Below the pieces are notes generated by a model. It had not been told where the DNA came from and searched no databases. It saw only the letters and a list, made by a program, of their open reading frames with translations. A program made the translations under genes and the position numbers. From assembly GCA_011390935.1 (NCBI GenBank), contig JAABRL010000008.1, positions 51,129 to 115,128 on the forward strand: DNA of 64,000 bases, written 5' to 3'. Shown piece by piece: positions 16,639 to 25,985 of the stretch. The DNA is from Gemmatimonas sp. (GTDB taxonomy: Bacteria > Gemmatimonadota > Gemmatimonadetes > Gemmatimonadales > Gemmatimonadaceae). The stretch's first letter is position 1, and every line of letters begins with the position of its first letter.

Positions 16639-18602
16639 CAGCGATACTCCTCCGAAAGTCGATCACCCAGATCGGGCCATTCCCAGCGGACCTTTTCGGC
16701 ATCCAGAAAGAACGCGTCATGTGCGCCGTCAGCGAGCGGCACACCGGCGCGCGGCGTGGCCGCAATCATGGACGTCACGCCATCAAGTTCACGACGCGCC
16801 AAGGGCAGATCGAGCGGTACCGCCAGCAGATCCGCGGCGGCAGCAAGCCGCGTGATCAATCCCGAGAGCTCGCGCACACTGCGTGCGTCGCGATCCGCCA
16901 GGTAGGATGCGAGGGCGGCTTCCGGCGGATGCCCCGACTCCGCAAGCCAACGGCGCACCAGGCGTTCGCGCAGTGCGCGATCCGGCGGCTGCAGCGCCAC
17001 CACCAGTCCTCCCTCGAAGCGCGAGCGAAGGCGATCAGCGAGACCGCGCACTTCGCGCGGTGGCCGATCACTGGTGAGCACCACTTGCGCCCCACGATCG
17101 TGCAGCACGTTGAAGAGGTGAAACAGCTCCTCCTGCGTGCGTTCCTTGTCGGCCAGCTGCTGAATGTCGTCGAGCACGAACAGCTCGGCCGCACGATATC
17201 GCGCGCGCCAGCGCTCCACCCCGCCTTCCTGCATGGATGCGATGAACTCTTCCACGAACGTTCCCGCAGCGAGGCACGCCACGGCGCCGCGCGGACGCGC
17301 GCTCATCGCCGCAGACGCAATCGCGTGCGCGAGATGCGTCTTGCCGGTGCCGCTGGGGCCGTGAATGAAGAGCGGGTTGTAGCGCTGTCCAGGCTGCTCC
17401 ACGACGGCGTCGGCCGCCTTGAGCGCAAGCTGATTCGACGTACCCGCCTCCAGACTCTCGCGCGTGAAGATCGGATTGGGCGCGGGCAACGGCATCGCCG
17501 AGGCCAACGCGCGATCAAGCAGCCGCTGCGCCTCCGCCACCTGTTCCGGGTCCCGAAACGCAGGGTTGCCTCGCACGCCCGGGTCGAGCGTCACGGCTTG
17601 CATCTCGAGGCCACGGAGATGCTCCACCGCCGCCGAGAAGGTGGCCAAGAGCCCATTCACATCGGGCGCTGCGGGGAGTTGCATGGCGCGCTCGAGCACG
17701 CGCGTGACGTAGCCTTCGGTTCGCCAGAAGGCGCAGGCTTCACCGAGCATCACGCGCCACCGCTCCACACGCGTCTCGACCTCGTGCGCAATGTCGGCGA
17801 GAAAGCCATCGTCATCCGATACCCCATCCGCCGACGTGTGGCGATCCGCCACCGCGACCAGATTGGCCGACGAGGTCGGGCGTCGCTCACCGAGCACCGC
17901 CCGCACATCGGCGGGGCGAATGGGTGGCTCCTCGAGCTGCTGGTACGCCGCCAGACGATTCAGGGCGCCCTTGAGTTCACGCACGTTGCCCAAGGCAAGG
18001 CGCGCCACCTCGTCGAGCACCCCGTCGTCGAAGGCGAGTTCACGTTCCTGCGCACAGTTGCGCAGAATGGCCAGTCGCATCTCGAAATCCGGTGCGCCGA
18101 CGTCCACCACGAGCCCCCCCGAGAGGCGCGACACGAGCCGCTGGTCCACATCGGGGATCTCGGAGGGCGGACGATCACTCGTCATCACGAGCTGTCGCCC
18201 CCCGCCCTGCATGAGATTGAACAGGCGCAGCAGTTCGGTCTGCGTTTCTCGCTGGCCGGTGAGGAACTGCACGTCATCGAGCAGGAGCAGATCCACCTGC
18301 TGGAACTCGGACGCAAACGTTTCGCGCTGCCCCGACGCGATCGCGCGATGCAGCCGCGCGACAATTTCGTCGGCGCTCGCGAGCTCCACGCGCAACGTCG
18401 GATGCGACTGCCGCGCGTGATACGCGATGGCCGCCGCGAGATGTGTCTTGCCGAGCCCGGACCCGCCGTAGATGAACAACGGGTTGTACGCAGCGCCTGG
18501 CGCATCGGCAACGCGCTGCGCGGCCGAATGCGCGAGACGGTTGGACGCTCCCACGACGAAGTTTTCGAACCGATAGCCGCCCTCGAGCACCCGAGCGGTC
18601 AC
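16638..18602 (-). CDS. tandem DnaA/Hda-type AAA+ ATPase (two complete modules, no DNA-binding domain)
   Basis: The 654-residue protein contains two DnaA domain III-like AAA+ modules. Module 1: Walker A GGSGLGKT (46-53), Walker B DLLLLDD (104-110), sensor 1 in TSDRPPSEIP (141-150), an arginine-finger region RLVSRLSGGL (155-164) and sensor 2 GNVRELKGALNRL (205-217). Module 2: HGPSGTGKT (414-422), LFVLDDIQ (474-481), TSDRPPREV (510-518), RLRSRFEGGL (524-533) and SVRELSGLITRL (575-586). A 130-residue helical linker separates them, and the tail ends in FFLDAEKVRWEWPDL. DnaA domain I and the helix-turn-helix domain IV are both missing, so it is not the replication initiator; the catalytic residues suggest both modules bind and perhaps hydrolyse ATP. 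The GTG start overlaps the mglA stop (GTGA). A role with MglA is inferred from this coupling only. Confidence 0.9.
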   Translation of the reverse strand: MTARVLEGGYRFENFVVGASNRLAHSAAQRVADAPGAAYNPLFIYGGSGLGKTHLAAAIAYHARQSHPTLRVELASADEIVARLHRAIASGQRETFASEFQQVDLLLLDDVQFLTGQRETQTELLRLFNLMQGGGRQLVMTSDRPPSEIPDVDQRLVSRLSGGLVVDVGAPDFEMRLAILRNCAQERELAFDDGVLDEVARLALGNVRELKGALNRLAAYQQLEEPPIRPADVRAVLGERRPTSSANLVAVADRHTSADGVSDDDGFLADIAHEVETRVERWRVMLGEACAFWRTEGYVTRVLERAMQLPAAPDVNGLLATFSAAVEHLRGLEMQAVTLDPGVRGNPAFRDPEQVAEAQRLLDRALASAMPLPAPNPIFTRESLEAGTSNQLALKAADAVVEQPGQRYNPLFIHGPSGTGKTHLAHAIASAAMSARPRGAVACLAAGTFVEEFIASMQEGGVERWRARYRAAELFVLDDIQQLADKERTQEELFHLFNVLHDRGAQVVLTSDRPPREVRGLADRLRSRFEGGLVVALQPPDRALRERLVRRWLAESGHPPEAALASYLADRDARSVRELSGLITRLAAAADLLAVPLDLPLARRELDGVTSMIAATPRAGVPLADGAHDAFFLDAEKVRWEWPDLGDRLSEEYR

Positions 18603-19369
18603 GCGCTCACCCCTCCGGCCGAGGCCATGGCCATCGGGTAGCGGGACTCGGCGGGAAGCGGGACGGGTGAGAAGATGTCATCGTGCGACGTGCGTGCGGA
18701 CTCGGAGGTGCTCGGCAGCGCCGCCGTCGTGTGCGGCGTCTTCAGCGCCTGACGCGCGCGATCGCCTGCCGTGGTCCCGTCTTCGGCGCCCAGTCGGCGC
18801 AGCACCTGCGTGCCGAGCGAGCGCAGCGAGTCGAACACGCCCTGCCCGCGCAGCGCATCGGCGGCGAACTCGGGGCGGTTGCGAAAGTTCAGCGCCGCAG
18901 AGAGTTCCGCCACGGACGCAACCAGCGACTCCGGAAGATCCTGCTTGTTGTACTGCAGGACCATCGGCAGGCTGCGCGCATCCACGCCATGTTCGGCGAG
19001 GTTGGCGTGCATGTCCTGCAGACTCTCGAGGTTGTCGTCCCAGCGATGCCGCTGACTGTCGGCCACGAAGGCCACGCCATCCGCCCCTTGCAGCACGAGC
19101 TGGCGAATCGCCTTGTAGTACGGCTGTCCGGGCACCGTATAGAGCTGAAAGCGCACTTTGTAGGCGCCGACGGTTCCGAGATCGACCGGCATGTAGTCGA
19201 AGAACAGCGTGCGATCACGACGCGTGGCGAGTGACGTGAGATGGCCCACCTGCTCGCCTGGCAGCGCGGTGTGGAGGTAGGACAGATTCGTCGTCTTGCC
19301 CGATCGACCCGGCCCGCAGTACACCAGCTTGCAGGTGATCAACCGAGTGGCGTGATCCACGATGGGCAT
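18599..19369 (-). CDS. mglA: MglA-type Ras-like GTPase with C-terminal extension
   Basis: MglA is the small GTPase that sets cell polarity and drives gliding or twitching in myxobacteria and Thermus. The 256-residue protein has the P-loop GPGRSGKTT (19-27), the MglA-specific switch II TVPGQPYY (78-85) in place of the usual DxxG, and the guanine motif NKQD (141-144). MglA is normally about 195 residues; here some 55 extra low-complexity residues, rich in Ser, Thr, Ala and Pro, follow the GTPase fold. It follows a 73-base gap after the PATAN gene, the largest gap within the che cluster, so an internal promoter is possible. No mglB (GAP) gene is adjacent. Confidence 0.92.
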   Translation of the reverse strand: MPIVDHATRLITCKLVYCGPGRSGKTTNLSYLHTALPGEQVGHLTSLATRRDRTLFFDYMPVDLGTVGAYKVRFQLYTVPGQPYYKAIRQLVLQGADGVAFVADSQRHRWDDNLESLQDMHANLAEHGVDARSLPMVLQYNKQDLPESLVASVAELSAALNFRNRPEFAADALRGQGVFDSLRSLGTQVLRRLGAEDGTTAGDRARQALKTPHTTAALPSTSESARTSHDDIFSPVPLPAESRYPMAMASAGGVSA

Positions 19370-19442
19370 GTGCCCGCTCCTCGAAGACGTCGCACGAGGC
19401 GCGTCGGTCTGGTCCTCGTCATCCCGTCAGGTGACGGGCGAT

Positions 19443-20510
19443 TCAGGCGTGGGGCGCCGGACCGAGTAGCGCATGCAGCCGCGCCACCAACCCGATTGCC
19501 TCACGCACGCGATCGGCATCGGGCGCGCGCTCGTGCGCACGCAGATACCGGCTCCAACAGGCGAGCGCCGTTTCGAACTCTCCACGTCGCGCCGCCTCGT
19601 CGCCCTGGGCGTTGAGTTGGCGCGCGAGCAGAGCCTCGTGACGGTCCTCGTGGGATGACGTCTCGGAGGGGGCGGAGGCAACGGGCTCGGATGCCGGGGC
19701 TGTGACAGTACGCGACGCGGGTCCCATGGCCGATTCGAGCGCGCGCGGCATGCCGGCCGCATTGAGCAATCCGGCCCGCATCGGATCAAACACGGCATCG
19801 TCCGGATCGGTCGTAAACGCGGCCATTTCGGCAGTCGCGGGAATCCAGAGGTCGTCGGCCGCTGCCTGAATTGCGGGGGTGAACAGCGGCGTGGGTCGCA
19901 GCGGGAGCGATCCGTCGCGCACGGAGAGCAGGCCGGTGCCCACCAGCCCGTGCACCGTCTCCGCCACCTCGATGACATCGCGCTGCAGCAAGCCGGCGAG
20001 CGTCCGCAGATCGCGCTCTCCATCCACGCGCGTCAGTACCTCCCACTCCTGCGGCACGAGATGCAGCAGCGGCAGCGCCTTCGGCTCGACATCGACGAAC
20101 GAGGGGATCGCGTCGGCGGACGGTACACGGTCGCGCAAGCGACTCCAGGCGTCATCGCGACGCGCAGACTCCACGAGCATCGCATCGGTGGGAATGCGCA
20201 CACAGCACGCCCCCGCCCCCGGTTGCGATGCGGCGACAAACGCGAAGCTCCCCTCTCGCCACGCCAGCAGGTCGAGCACGACCTCCTCGACGGCGGGACG
20301 CTCGCCCGCGGCCGACGCCGATGTGGCCGTGCCCTCAGGGAGCGCATCGCCCAGTCCGGCATCGGTGATTGCGCCATCGACGAAACGAATCCACCCGCGC
20401 ATGGCGCGCAGTCGCGAGCGCACCACGAGCACGCCGCTCTTGCGACTCAGCGACAGCAGCTGCCCGACTTCCTGCAGGCCCAGATCACGAATCGTTCCCT
20501 CGAGACTCAT
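19443..20510 (-). CDS. DUF4388 (PATAN) domain protein
   Basis: A 355-residue cytoplasmic protein beginning with MSLEGTIRDLGLQEVGQLLS and SRKSGVLVVRSRLRAMRGWI, the start of a DUF4388/PATAN module. A middle region follows that resembles the one in the other PATAN gene (LVPQEWEVLTRVDGERDLRT, then VAETVHGLVGTGLLSV, like a winged helix). The last 80 residues are a helical TPR-like stretch (RRGEFETALACWSRYLRAHE). The ATG overlaps the large TPR gene's stop by four bases. Two PATAN proteins flanking mglA and the AAA+ gene suggest paralogous signalling components of one complex; the function is not known. Confidence 0.8.
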   Translation of the reverse strand: MSLEGTIRDLGLQEVGQLLSLSRKSGVLVVRSRLRAMRGWIRFVDGAITDAGLGDALPEGTATSASAAGERPAVEEVVLDLLAWREGSFAFVAASQPGAGACCVRIPTDAMLVESARRDDAWSRLRDRVPSADAIPSFVDVEPKALPLLHLVPQEWEVLTRVDGERDLRTLAGLLQRDVIEVAETVHGLVGTGLLSVRDGSLPLRPTPLFTPAIQAAADDLWIPATAEMAAFTTDPDDAVFDPMRAGLLNAAGMPRALESAMGPASRTVTAPASEPVASAPSETSSHEDRHEALLARQLNAQGDEAARRGEFETALACWSRYLRAHERAPDADRVREAIGLVARLHALLGPAPHA

Positions 20511-23341
20511 CGGCCTCCTCGCGCGCCACCGGGCGCCATGAAACGTCGCTCATCCACCATCGTATGGTCGAGACCGGCCAGTGCCTCGTGCGCCAACGGT
20601 GCCCACCGCGACGAGGGCGCCACCACACCGATGCGTCCCCATCGCGCGCGCGCGTCGCGCAGCCGCCCCTGATCGGCCAGCAGTTGCCCATCGAGCCAGA
20701 GGGCGTGCGGATGATCAGGATCCAGTCGCCGCGCACGCTGCACCGCGGTGCGCGCATCGACATCACGCCCGGCAGTGCGCAGCGCCTCGGCGAGCGCGGA
20801 CACGGCGTCCGTGTCCGTGGGCGAATCCTCGAGCAGTGCGGCGAGCAGCCGCACCGCTTCCGGGGCACGATTGGCCTGCAGGTGCAGCGACGCCAGCGCC
20901 AGACGCGCGTCACGCCACGCGGGAACAGCGGCGAGCGCGGCCACCAGTTCGAGATGCGCAGCCAGCACATCACCACGCGCCTGCAGCAGGCGCGCGATCG
21001 CAAGACGCGGTGAGGGACGTGTTGGATCGAGCGTGAGCGCACGCCGAAACAGCACCAGCGCGAGCGCACTGTCGTTGAGCTTGAGCGCGGCGTTCCCCGC
21101 GAAGTGCAGCAGGGCCGCGCTGCGTGGTTCATGTCGCAGCAGGCGCAGCAGGGCTGCACGTGCGACGCGTTCGCCCTGCACATCACCAGCCGATGCGTGT
21201 GCGGACGCGAGTAGCGCGAGTACCTCCGGATCGTGCGCGTCCGCTGCGCCAAACCGATCGAGCAGCGGCACCACGTCTGCACCGCGCCCGAGCAGGCAGG
21301 CGGCACGCACTTCGCCAAAGAGCGCGCGTCGTCCGATGTCCACGGCCACGCCTTCGCGCGCCCACCCCTCCGTGGAGGGGAGCAGACCACGCACCTGCGC
21401 GTAGCGTTCACACGCTTCGCCATGCACGCCGGACGCGGCGAAGGCATCGCCCGCCAGCTGCAACGCCCACGCTTCGATCCACGGAGCGGCGTGACGCACG
21501 GGCGCGGTGCACTGTCCGAGCACCTCCTGCGCCGCGCGATGCGCGACGTCGAGATCGCCGCTGGCCAGCGCCAGATCGGCGCTGCGCAAGGCCGCTTCGA
21601 GAGCGGACAGATGTTCGGGAGAGGCGCGTTCGTCCTCCGGCTGCGTCGGGGTACGCTCCGGCAGGAGCGCCGCCACATCGGCGTCCGCGAGCTCGGCGCC
21701 TGCCAGCGGCTCTGCCTCGATCACCGTGAGCAGATCGAGCCGACCCACCGATTCCGGGCACTCGTCATGCAGCGCGATGCCAACGGTGAGACGCGGATCG
21801 ACGCGCACCGGCGCGAGACCGAGCGCGTGCTGCGTTTCGCGCAGCGCCCCATCGTGGTCGCCAAGCGTCCCGAGCACTTCGGCCAGCGTGTAGCGCGCTT
21901 CGGCGAAGTCCGGTCGATGATCGATGGCCGTCGCGACAGCGTGCCGTGCCTCATCCGTGCGATCGAGCGCAAGCAGCGCCAATCCCATTTCATGCCACGC
22001 ATCGGCAAGCGTTGGATGAAACGCCACCAGCTCACGCAACACCGTGAGCGCCGTGAGCGGGTCACGTTGCCGCAGGTGCCAGCGCGACAGATTCAGTCGA
22101 GCCCGCACCAGCGTGGGGTCGAGTTGTGTGGCGCGTTGCAACGCCTCACGCGACGGCACCCCTTCACCGAGGTCGGCCAGCGCGACGCCGAGGTTGTTGT
22201 ACGCGAGCGCATACCGCGGATCGACCCGCAGCGCACGGCGATAGCTGTCCGCGGCACCATCCACATCGCCGCTCTGATGCAGCGCCACCCCGTGCTCGTT
22301 CCACAGGCGCGCTTCATCACCGCGCTCGACAAGGAGGGCGTCGTACCGTCGCCGTGCGTCGGCGTGCCGTCCCTGCACGAGATCGAGCTCGGCGAGTGCA
22401 TGCTGCACGAGCAGCGGATCTTCACCCTGCGCGTCGGCGCGCTCGAACTCGCGGCGTGCCTCCGTGAAGTATCCGCGCTGCCGAAAGGCGAGGCCGAGAC
22501 TGTAGCGCGCCAGCGACTCGTTGCTGATGATACCGGCGATCGCCGGCGTCTCGAGCAGACCGCGCGTGATTGGAATCGCAGGCACGCTGCCTGGTGGCGC
22601 CCCGGATGTTGGCGCGAGACGCGGGTCCAGCGACAGGTCGGGCTGCAGGGTGGCCAAGGCCGGATCGAGCGCATTGGCGCGTCGCGACGCTTCCGTCGCC
22701 GCTTCCTGATGGCCGAGATCGCCGAGCACGAAGCTGCGCAAGAGGTGCGCATCTGCAACATTCGCATCGAACTCGAGCAGTTCGTCGAGCTCGCGCAGCG
22801 CCTGCTCGTTGCCACCGCGATGGTAGTACACCTCGGCCAGGTGCAAGCGAGCCCACGTGTCATCGGCGGCGACGGCCAGCGCGCGTTCGAACCAGCGCTG
22901 CGCCTTGCGGAGGTCACCACCTGCCTGCTCCAACAAGCCGTACTCGCGCAACGCGACCGCGTCGTCGGGATCGGCCTCGAGCAACAGGTCGAGGTGTGTC
23001 CGCGCATCGCGGGGGCGAGACAGCAGCCGGTACAGGCGCGCAAGCTCTCGGCGCGCGAGCTGGTCGTGTGGCTCGGCGTGCAGGCGCTGCTCGAGCGCGG
23101 CCGTTGGTGCATCGCAGGCGCCCGGATGTGACGCGGCCACCTCGAGATTGCGGGCCGCCACCCGCATGCGCGGCGCCAGGGCCAGTGCGCGCAGAAACGC
23201 GGAAACGGCTTCGGCGTGCAATCCCTTGGAGTAGTACAGCACACCGAGGTTGTTGCACGCGCCCGGATCACTCGCATCGATGCGATCGGCGAGTGCACGC
23301 AGCAGCGTTAGGCCGCGATCCGGTGTGCCAGTAGACGACAT
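20507..23341 (-). CDS. large tetratricopeptide-repeat protein
   Basis: A 944-residue cytoplasmic protein composed almost wholly of TPR units, with a run near the N-terminus (NNLGVLYYSKGLHAEAVSAF, REYGLLEQAGGDLRKAQRWF, LHLAEVYYHRGGNEQALREL) and another near 270-480. A spacer around 540-580 has few repeats. No signal peptide, enzyme motif or membrane segment is seen. It begins 23 bases after cheC and overlaps the PATAN gene by four bases. Such proteins generally organise multiprotein complexes; given the position between cheC and mglA it may bridge the chemosensory core and the polarity module, which is inference. Confidence 0.85.
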   Translation of the reverse strand: MSSTGTPDRGLTLLRALADRIDASDPGACNNLGVLYYSKGLHAEAVSAFLRALALAPRMRVAARNLEVAASHPGACDAPTAALEQRLHAEPHDQLARRELARLYRLLSRPRDARTHLDLLLEADPDDAVALREYGLLEQAGGDLRKAQRWFERALAVAADDTWARLHLAEVYYHRGGNEQALRELDELLEFDANVADAHLLRSFVLGDLGHQEAATEASRRANALDPALATLQPDLSLDPRLAPTSGAPPGSVPAIPITRGLLETPAIAGIISNESLARYSLGLAFRQRGYFTEARREFERADAQGEDPLLVQHALAELDLVQGRHADARRRYDALLVERGDEARLWNEHGVALHQSGDVDGAADSYRRALRVDPRYALAYNNLGVALADLGEGVPSREALQRATQLDPTLVRARLNLSRWHLRQRDPLTALTVLRELVAFHPTLADAWHEMGLALLALDRTDEARHAVATAIDHRPDFAEARYTLAEVLGTLGDHDGALRETQHALGLAPVRVDPRLTVGIALHDECPESVGRLDLLTVIEAEPLAGAELADADVAALLPERTPTQPEDERASPEHLSALEAALRSADLALASGDLDVAHRAAQEVLGQCTAPVRHAAPWIEAWALQLAGDAFAASGVHGEACERYAQVRGLLPSTEGWAREGVAVDIGRRALFGEVRAACLLGRGADVVPLLDRFGAADAHDPEVLALLASAHASAGDVQGERVARAALLRLLRHEPRSAALLHFAGNAALKLNDSALALVLFRRALTLDPTRPSPRLAIARLLQARGDVLAAHLELVAALAAVPAWRDARLALASLHLQANRAPEAVRLLAALLEDSPTDTDAVSALAEALRTAGRDVDARTAVQRARRLDPDHPHALWLDGQLLADQGRLRDARARWGRIGVVAPSSRWAPLAHEALAGLDHTMVDERRFMAPGGARGGR

Positions 23342-23364
23342 GGGGTAACCGACGCGGCGGGCCG

Positions 23365-23985
23365 TCAGGCCAACCGCAGCGCCCGCAGCATCACCTGCAG
23401 CGAGGCCGGATCCGGAAGCAGCAGGAAGAAGCCGCGCAGCGAGAGCGCTCGCTCCGTGAGTCGGAACTCACTCTCCACGCAGATGATGTGATCGGGATCG
23501 GTCGCGAACTGCGCGTACGCACTGCTCAGCACCGCGGCCGACATGTCGATCACGAGCGTCGGCGGCGACGGCAGCAGCATCATGCCGAGAAAATCGGAGA
23601 GCGCGTTCATGTACGCACCGCTCAGAATGTTGCCCGCTTCCTTGATGGCAGATGTTTCCAGCTCACCAAGCGCCTGCGACGTACCGAGCGGACGCTGCAG
23701 CATGAGTTCGGCGAGCCGCATCACGGTCGGCTTCGGGAACACCAGCAGCGTACGACCGCTCATGTCGCCGAGCATATGCATCATGACGGCGGCCACCGGC
23801 TCTTCCTGCGGGCCGAACTGCGCGGGAATCGACTCGAGGGTGAGCACGTTGATGGCCGGCACGTTGATCATGATCGTGCTGCCGGTCATCTGCGACAGCG
23901 CGGTGGCGGCATGGCCGGCACCGATGTTCGCAGTCTCGCGCAGTGCGTCGAGCTGAATGGACTTGAGGGAGGTGATCGCCTCCAT
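23365..23985 (-). CDS. cheC: CheY-P phosphatase (CheC)
   Basis: CheC dephosphorylates CheY-P and works with CheD. The two CheC active-site repeats are present: LRETANIGAGHAATALSQMT near the N-terminus and ETSAIKEAGNILSGAYMNAL near residue 108, each with the conserved Glu and Asn. The ATG at 23985 is preferred because GGAGAG lies just before it and the protein then starts like other CheC proteins (MEAITSLKSIQLDALRE); a GTG at 24024 overlapping the cheA stop would add 13 residues. Length is 206 residues. Confidence 0.93.
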   Translation of the reverse strand: MEAITSLKSIQLDALRETANIGAGHAATALSQMTGSTIMINVPAINVLTLESIPAQFGPQEEPVAAVMMHMLGDMSGRTLLVFPKPTVMRLAELMLQRPLGTSQALGELETSAIKEAGNILSGAYMNALSDFLGMMLLPSPPTLVIDMSAAVLSSAYAQFATDPDHIICVESEFRLTERALSLRGFFLLLPDPASLQVMLRALRLA

Positions 23986-24020
23986 GTGCTCTCCAGGAGA
24001 AGTCGCGAGCTCGCGCGCGG

Positions 24021-25607
24021 TCACGTGAGGCTCCCCACATCGACGATGAGGGCGGGGCTGCCGTCACCGAGAATCGTGGTGCCGCTGAAGAGCGCCGTGC
24101 CACCTCGCACGGCGTCGAAGGGCTTGACCACGATGTCCTGCTGACCGAGCAGCGCATCCACCTTGCAGGCCACGCGACGGCCGGCGGATTCGACGACCAG
24201 CAGCTGCGCGCCCGCGTCGTCACTTGGCGATGCACCAAACACCCGACGCAGTCGCACGAGCGGCAACCGACCGGTGCGCCAACTGATCGCCTCGCGCCCC
24301 TGCTCCACGTGGCGGGCCACGTCGTCGAGTTCCAGCGCCTCGACCACATGTGCGGCGGGAACGGCATACGCGCGCCCCCCCACCTCCACCAGCAGCGCAC
24401 GCACGATCGCGAGCGTCATCGGCAGTCGCAGCGTGAAGCGGGTTCCCGCGCCGAGCGTGCTCGAGACCTCGAGCGCCCCCCCGAGCGCACGGACGCGGTT
24501 CGCGACCACGTCGATGCCCACGCCGCGTCCCGAGAGCGCCGTGACAGCCGTCGCGGTCGTGAAGCCCGGCTGCGCCAGCAGCTTCACCAGCTCCTCATCG
24601 GACAGTGTGGTCACGCTCGGGTGCAGGCGCCGTTCCACGATGGCTCGCGCGCGCACGTGCTCCCGATCGATCCCCCGTCCGTCATCGCTCACGGTAAGCA
24701 CCAGCGCATCACGTTCCCGCGCAGCGCGCAGCACGAGTTTGCCGGTTGGTGGTTTGCCGGCCGCCGCACGTGCCTCCACCGTTTCGAAGCCGTGGTCGAC
24801 CGCGTTGCGCAACAGATGCACGACAGGATCGACAATGGCGTCCAGCATCGAGCGGTCGAGCGCAAGATCGCGGCCCTGCATCACGAAGTGCACCGGCTTG
24901 CCCAGCTCGCGGGCAACATCACGCACGAGGCGCGGAAATCGATCGAATACCTGCCCCACCGGCACCATGCGCGCCTGCAGCACCTCTTCCTGCAATCTGG
25001 CCACGAGTTTTGCCGCATCCTGCGATGCGGCGAGCACCGCACGATCTCCGGTGGCCTCGGCCGCACGCAGGAGGCGGTCGCGCGCGATCACCAGCTCGCC
25101 GGTGAGATCGAGCAACGCATCGAGATGCCGCAGGTCGATGCGCGCGTGACGCATCGTTTCGCGCGTGCGCTTTGGCGACATCTCACTGACGCCGTCCGCG
25201 GTCTCCTCCGTCGGCACCGGCGTCGGTGCGGGCCGCGACTCGATTTCGAGGCGCTGCCGCAGCGCTGGAGACACAGGCGCGTGCGGTCGCCCCTCGACGG
25301 CATCATCGACATGCGAGGACAGCGCATCGGTGGCATCGAAGAGCAACGCCACCAGATCCGCGCGCGCAATCGTGGCCGATCCGCTGCGCACGAAATCGAG
25401 CAGTGACTCGATGGCGTGCGAGAGCGACTCGACCGAGGCGTAGCCCATTGCGGCGGCCATGCCCTTGATCGTATGCGTGGCGCGAAACAGTGCGTCGATG
25501 TCGGCGCGACTGCCGCCATCGGCAAGACGGGTGAGCGCCTCGTCGATGCCGGCCAGATGTTCACGCGCTTCCGTGCGGAAGAGCTCCGCGTAGCGGGCGA
25601 GATCCAC
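24021..25607 (-). CDS. cheA: chemotaxis histidine kinase (CheA)
   Basis: CheA autophosphorylates and passes phosphate to CheY and CheB. The 528-residue protein has an HPt domain with phospho-acceptor His45 (ATHTIKGMAA), no recognisable P2 (CheY/CheB-binding) domain, a P3 dimerisation region (DLRHLDALLDLTGELV), an ATPase domain (LRNAVDHGFE, SDDGRGID, GRGVGIDVV, GAGTRFTLRLPMTLA) and a C-terminal CheW-like domain. Compared with enterobacterial CheA (about 650) it is short because P2 is lacking. It starts with GTG 12 bases after cheY. It is the central kinase of this cluster. Confidence 0.96.
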   Translation of the reverse strand: MDLARYAELFRTEAREHLAGIDEALTRLADGGSRADIDALFRATHTIKGMAAAMGYASVESLSHAIESLLDFVRSGSATIARADLVALLFDATDALSSHVDDAVEGRPHAPVSPALRQRLEIESRPAPTPVPTEETADGVSEMSPKRTRETMRHARIDLRHLDALLDLTGELVIARDRLLRAAEATGDRAVLAASQDAAKLVARLQEEVLQARMVPVGQVFDRFPRLVRDVARELGKPVHFVMQGRDLALDRSMLDAIVDPVVHLLRNAVDHGFETVEARAAAGKPPTGKLVLRAARERDALVLTVSDDGRGIDREHVRARAIVERRLHPSVTTLSDEELVKLLAQPGFTTATAVTALSGRGVGIDVVANRVRALGGALEVSSTLGAGTRFTLRLPMTLAIVRALLVEVGGRAYAVPAAHVVEALELDDVARHVEQGREAISWRTGRLPLVRLRRVFGASPSDDAGAQLLVVESAGRRVACKVDALLGQQDIVVKPFDAVRGGTALFSGTTILGDGSPALIVDVGSLT

Positions 25608-25619
25608 GGGGAGCGCGGC

Positions 25620-25985
25620 TTACGCCGCGAGCACGCGCTGCACGGCCTCGAGCACCCGGCTCGGCTGAAACGGCTTCACCACGAAGTCCTTCGCGCCGGC
25701 CTGAATGGCCTCCACGACCAGCGCCTGCTGCCCCATCGCGCTGCACATGAGGATGCGCGCACCGGGGTGCGCCTTGGTGATTTCGCGTACCGCATCGATG
25801 CCGCCCATGTCCGGCATGACGATGTCCATCGTCACGAGATCGGGCTGCAGTTGCTGGTACTTTTCGACGGCCTGCACGCCGGTTTCGGCTTCGCCCACGA
25901 TCTCGAAGCCCGCCTGCTGCAGAATGTCGCCGACCATGGTGCGCATGAAGATCGCGTCGTCGCAGATCAAGACTGTCCGACTCAC
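25620..25985 (-). CDS. cheY: single-domain response regulator (CheY)
   Basis: A 121-residue receiver domain alone. Acidic residues Asp9 and Asp10, phospho-acceptor Asp54 (TMDIVMPD), Ser82 and Lys104 (VVKPFQ) are all in place. It is probably phosphorylated by the neighbouring CheA and dephosphorylated by CheC. As no flagellar genes are seen, its target may be the MglA or PATAN components rather than a flagellar switch (inference). It overlaps cheW by four bases. Confidence 0.95.
   Translation of the reverse strand: MSRTVLICDDAIFMRTMVGDILQQAGFEIVGEAETGVQAVEKYQQLQPDLVTMDIVMPDMGGIDAVREITKAHPGARILMCSAMGQQALVVEAIQAGAKDFVVKPFQPSRVLEAVQRVLAA

Noticed and set aside
16638..18602. Chromosomal replication initiator DnaA
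   Set aside because: No domain I, no C-terminal helix-turn-helix and two AAA+ modules; neighbours are signalling genes, and no dnaN, recF or DnaA-box cluster is seen.
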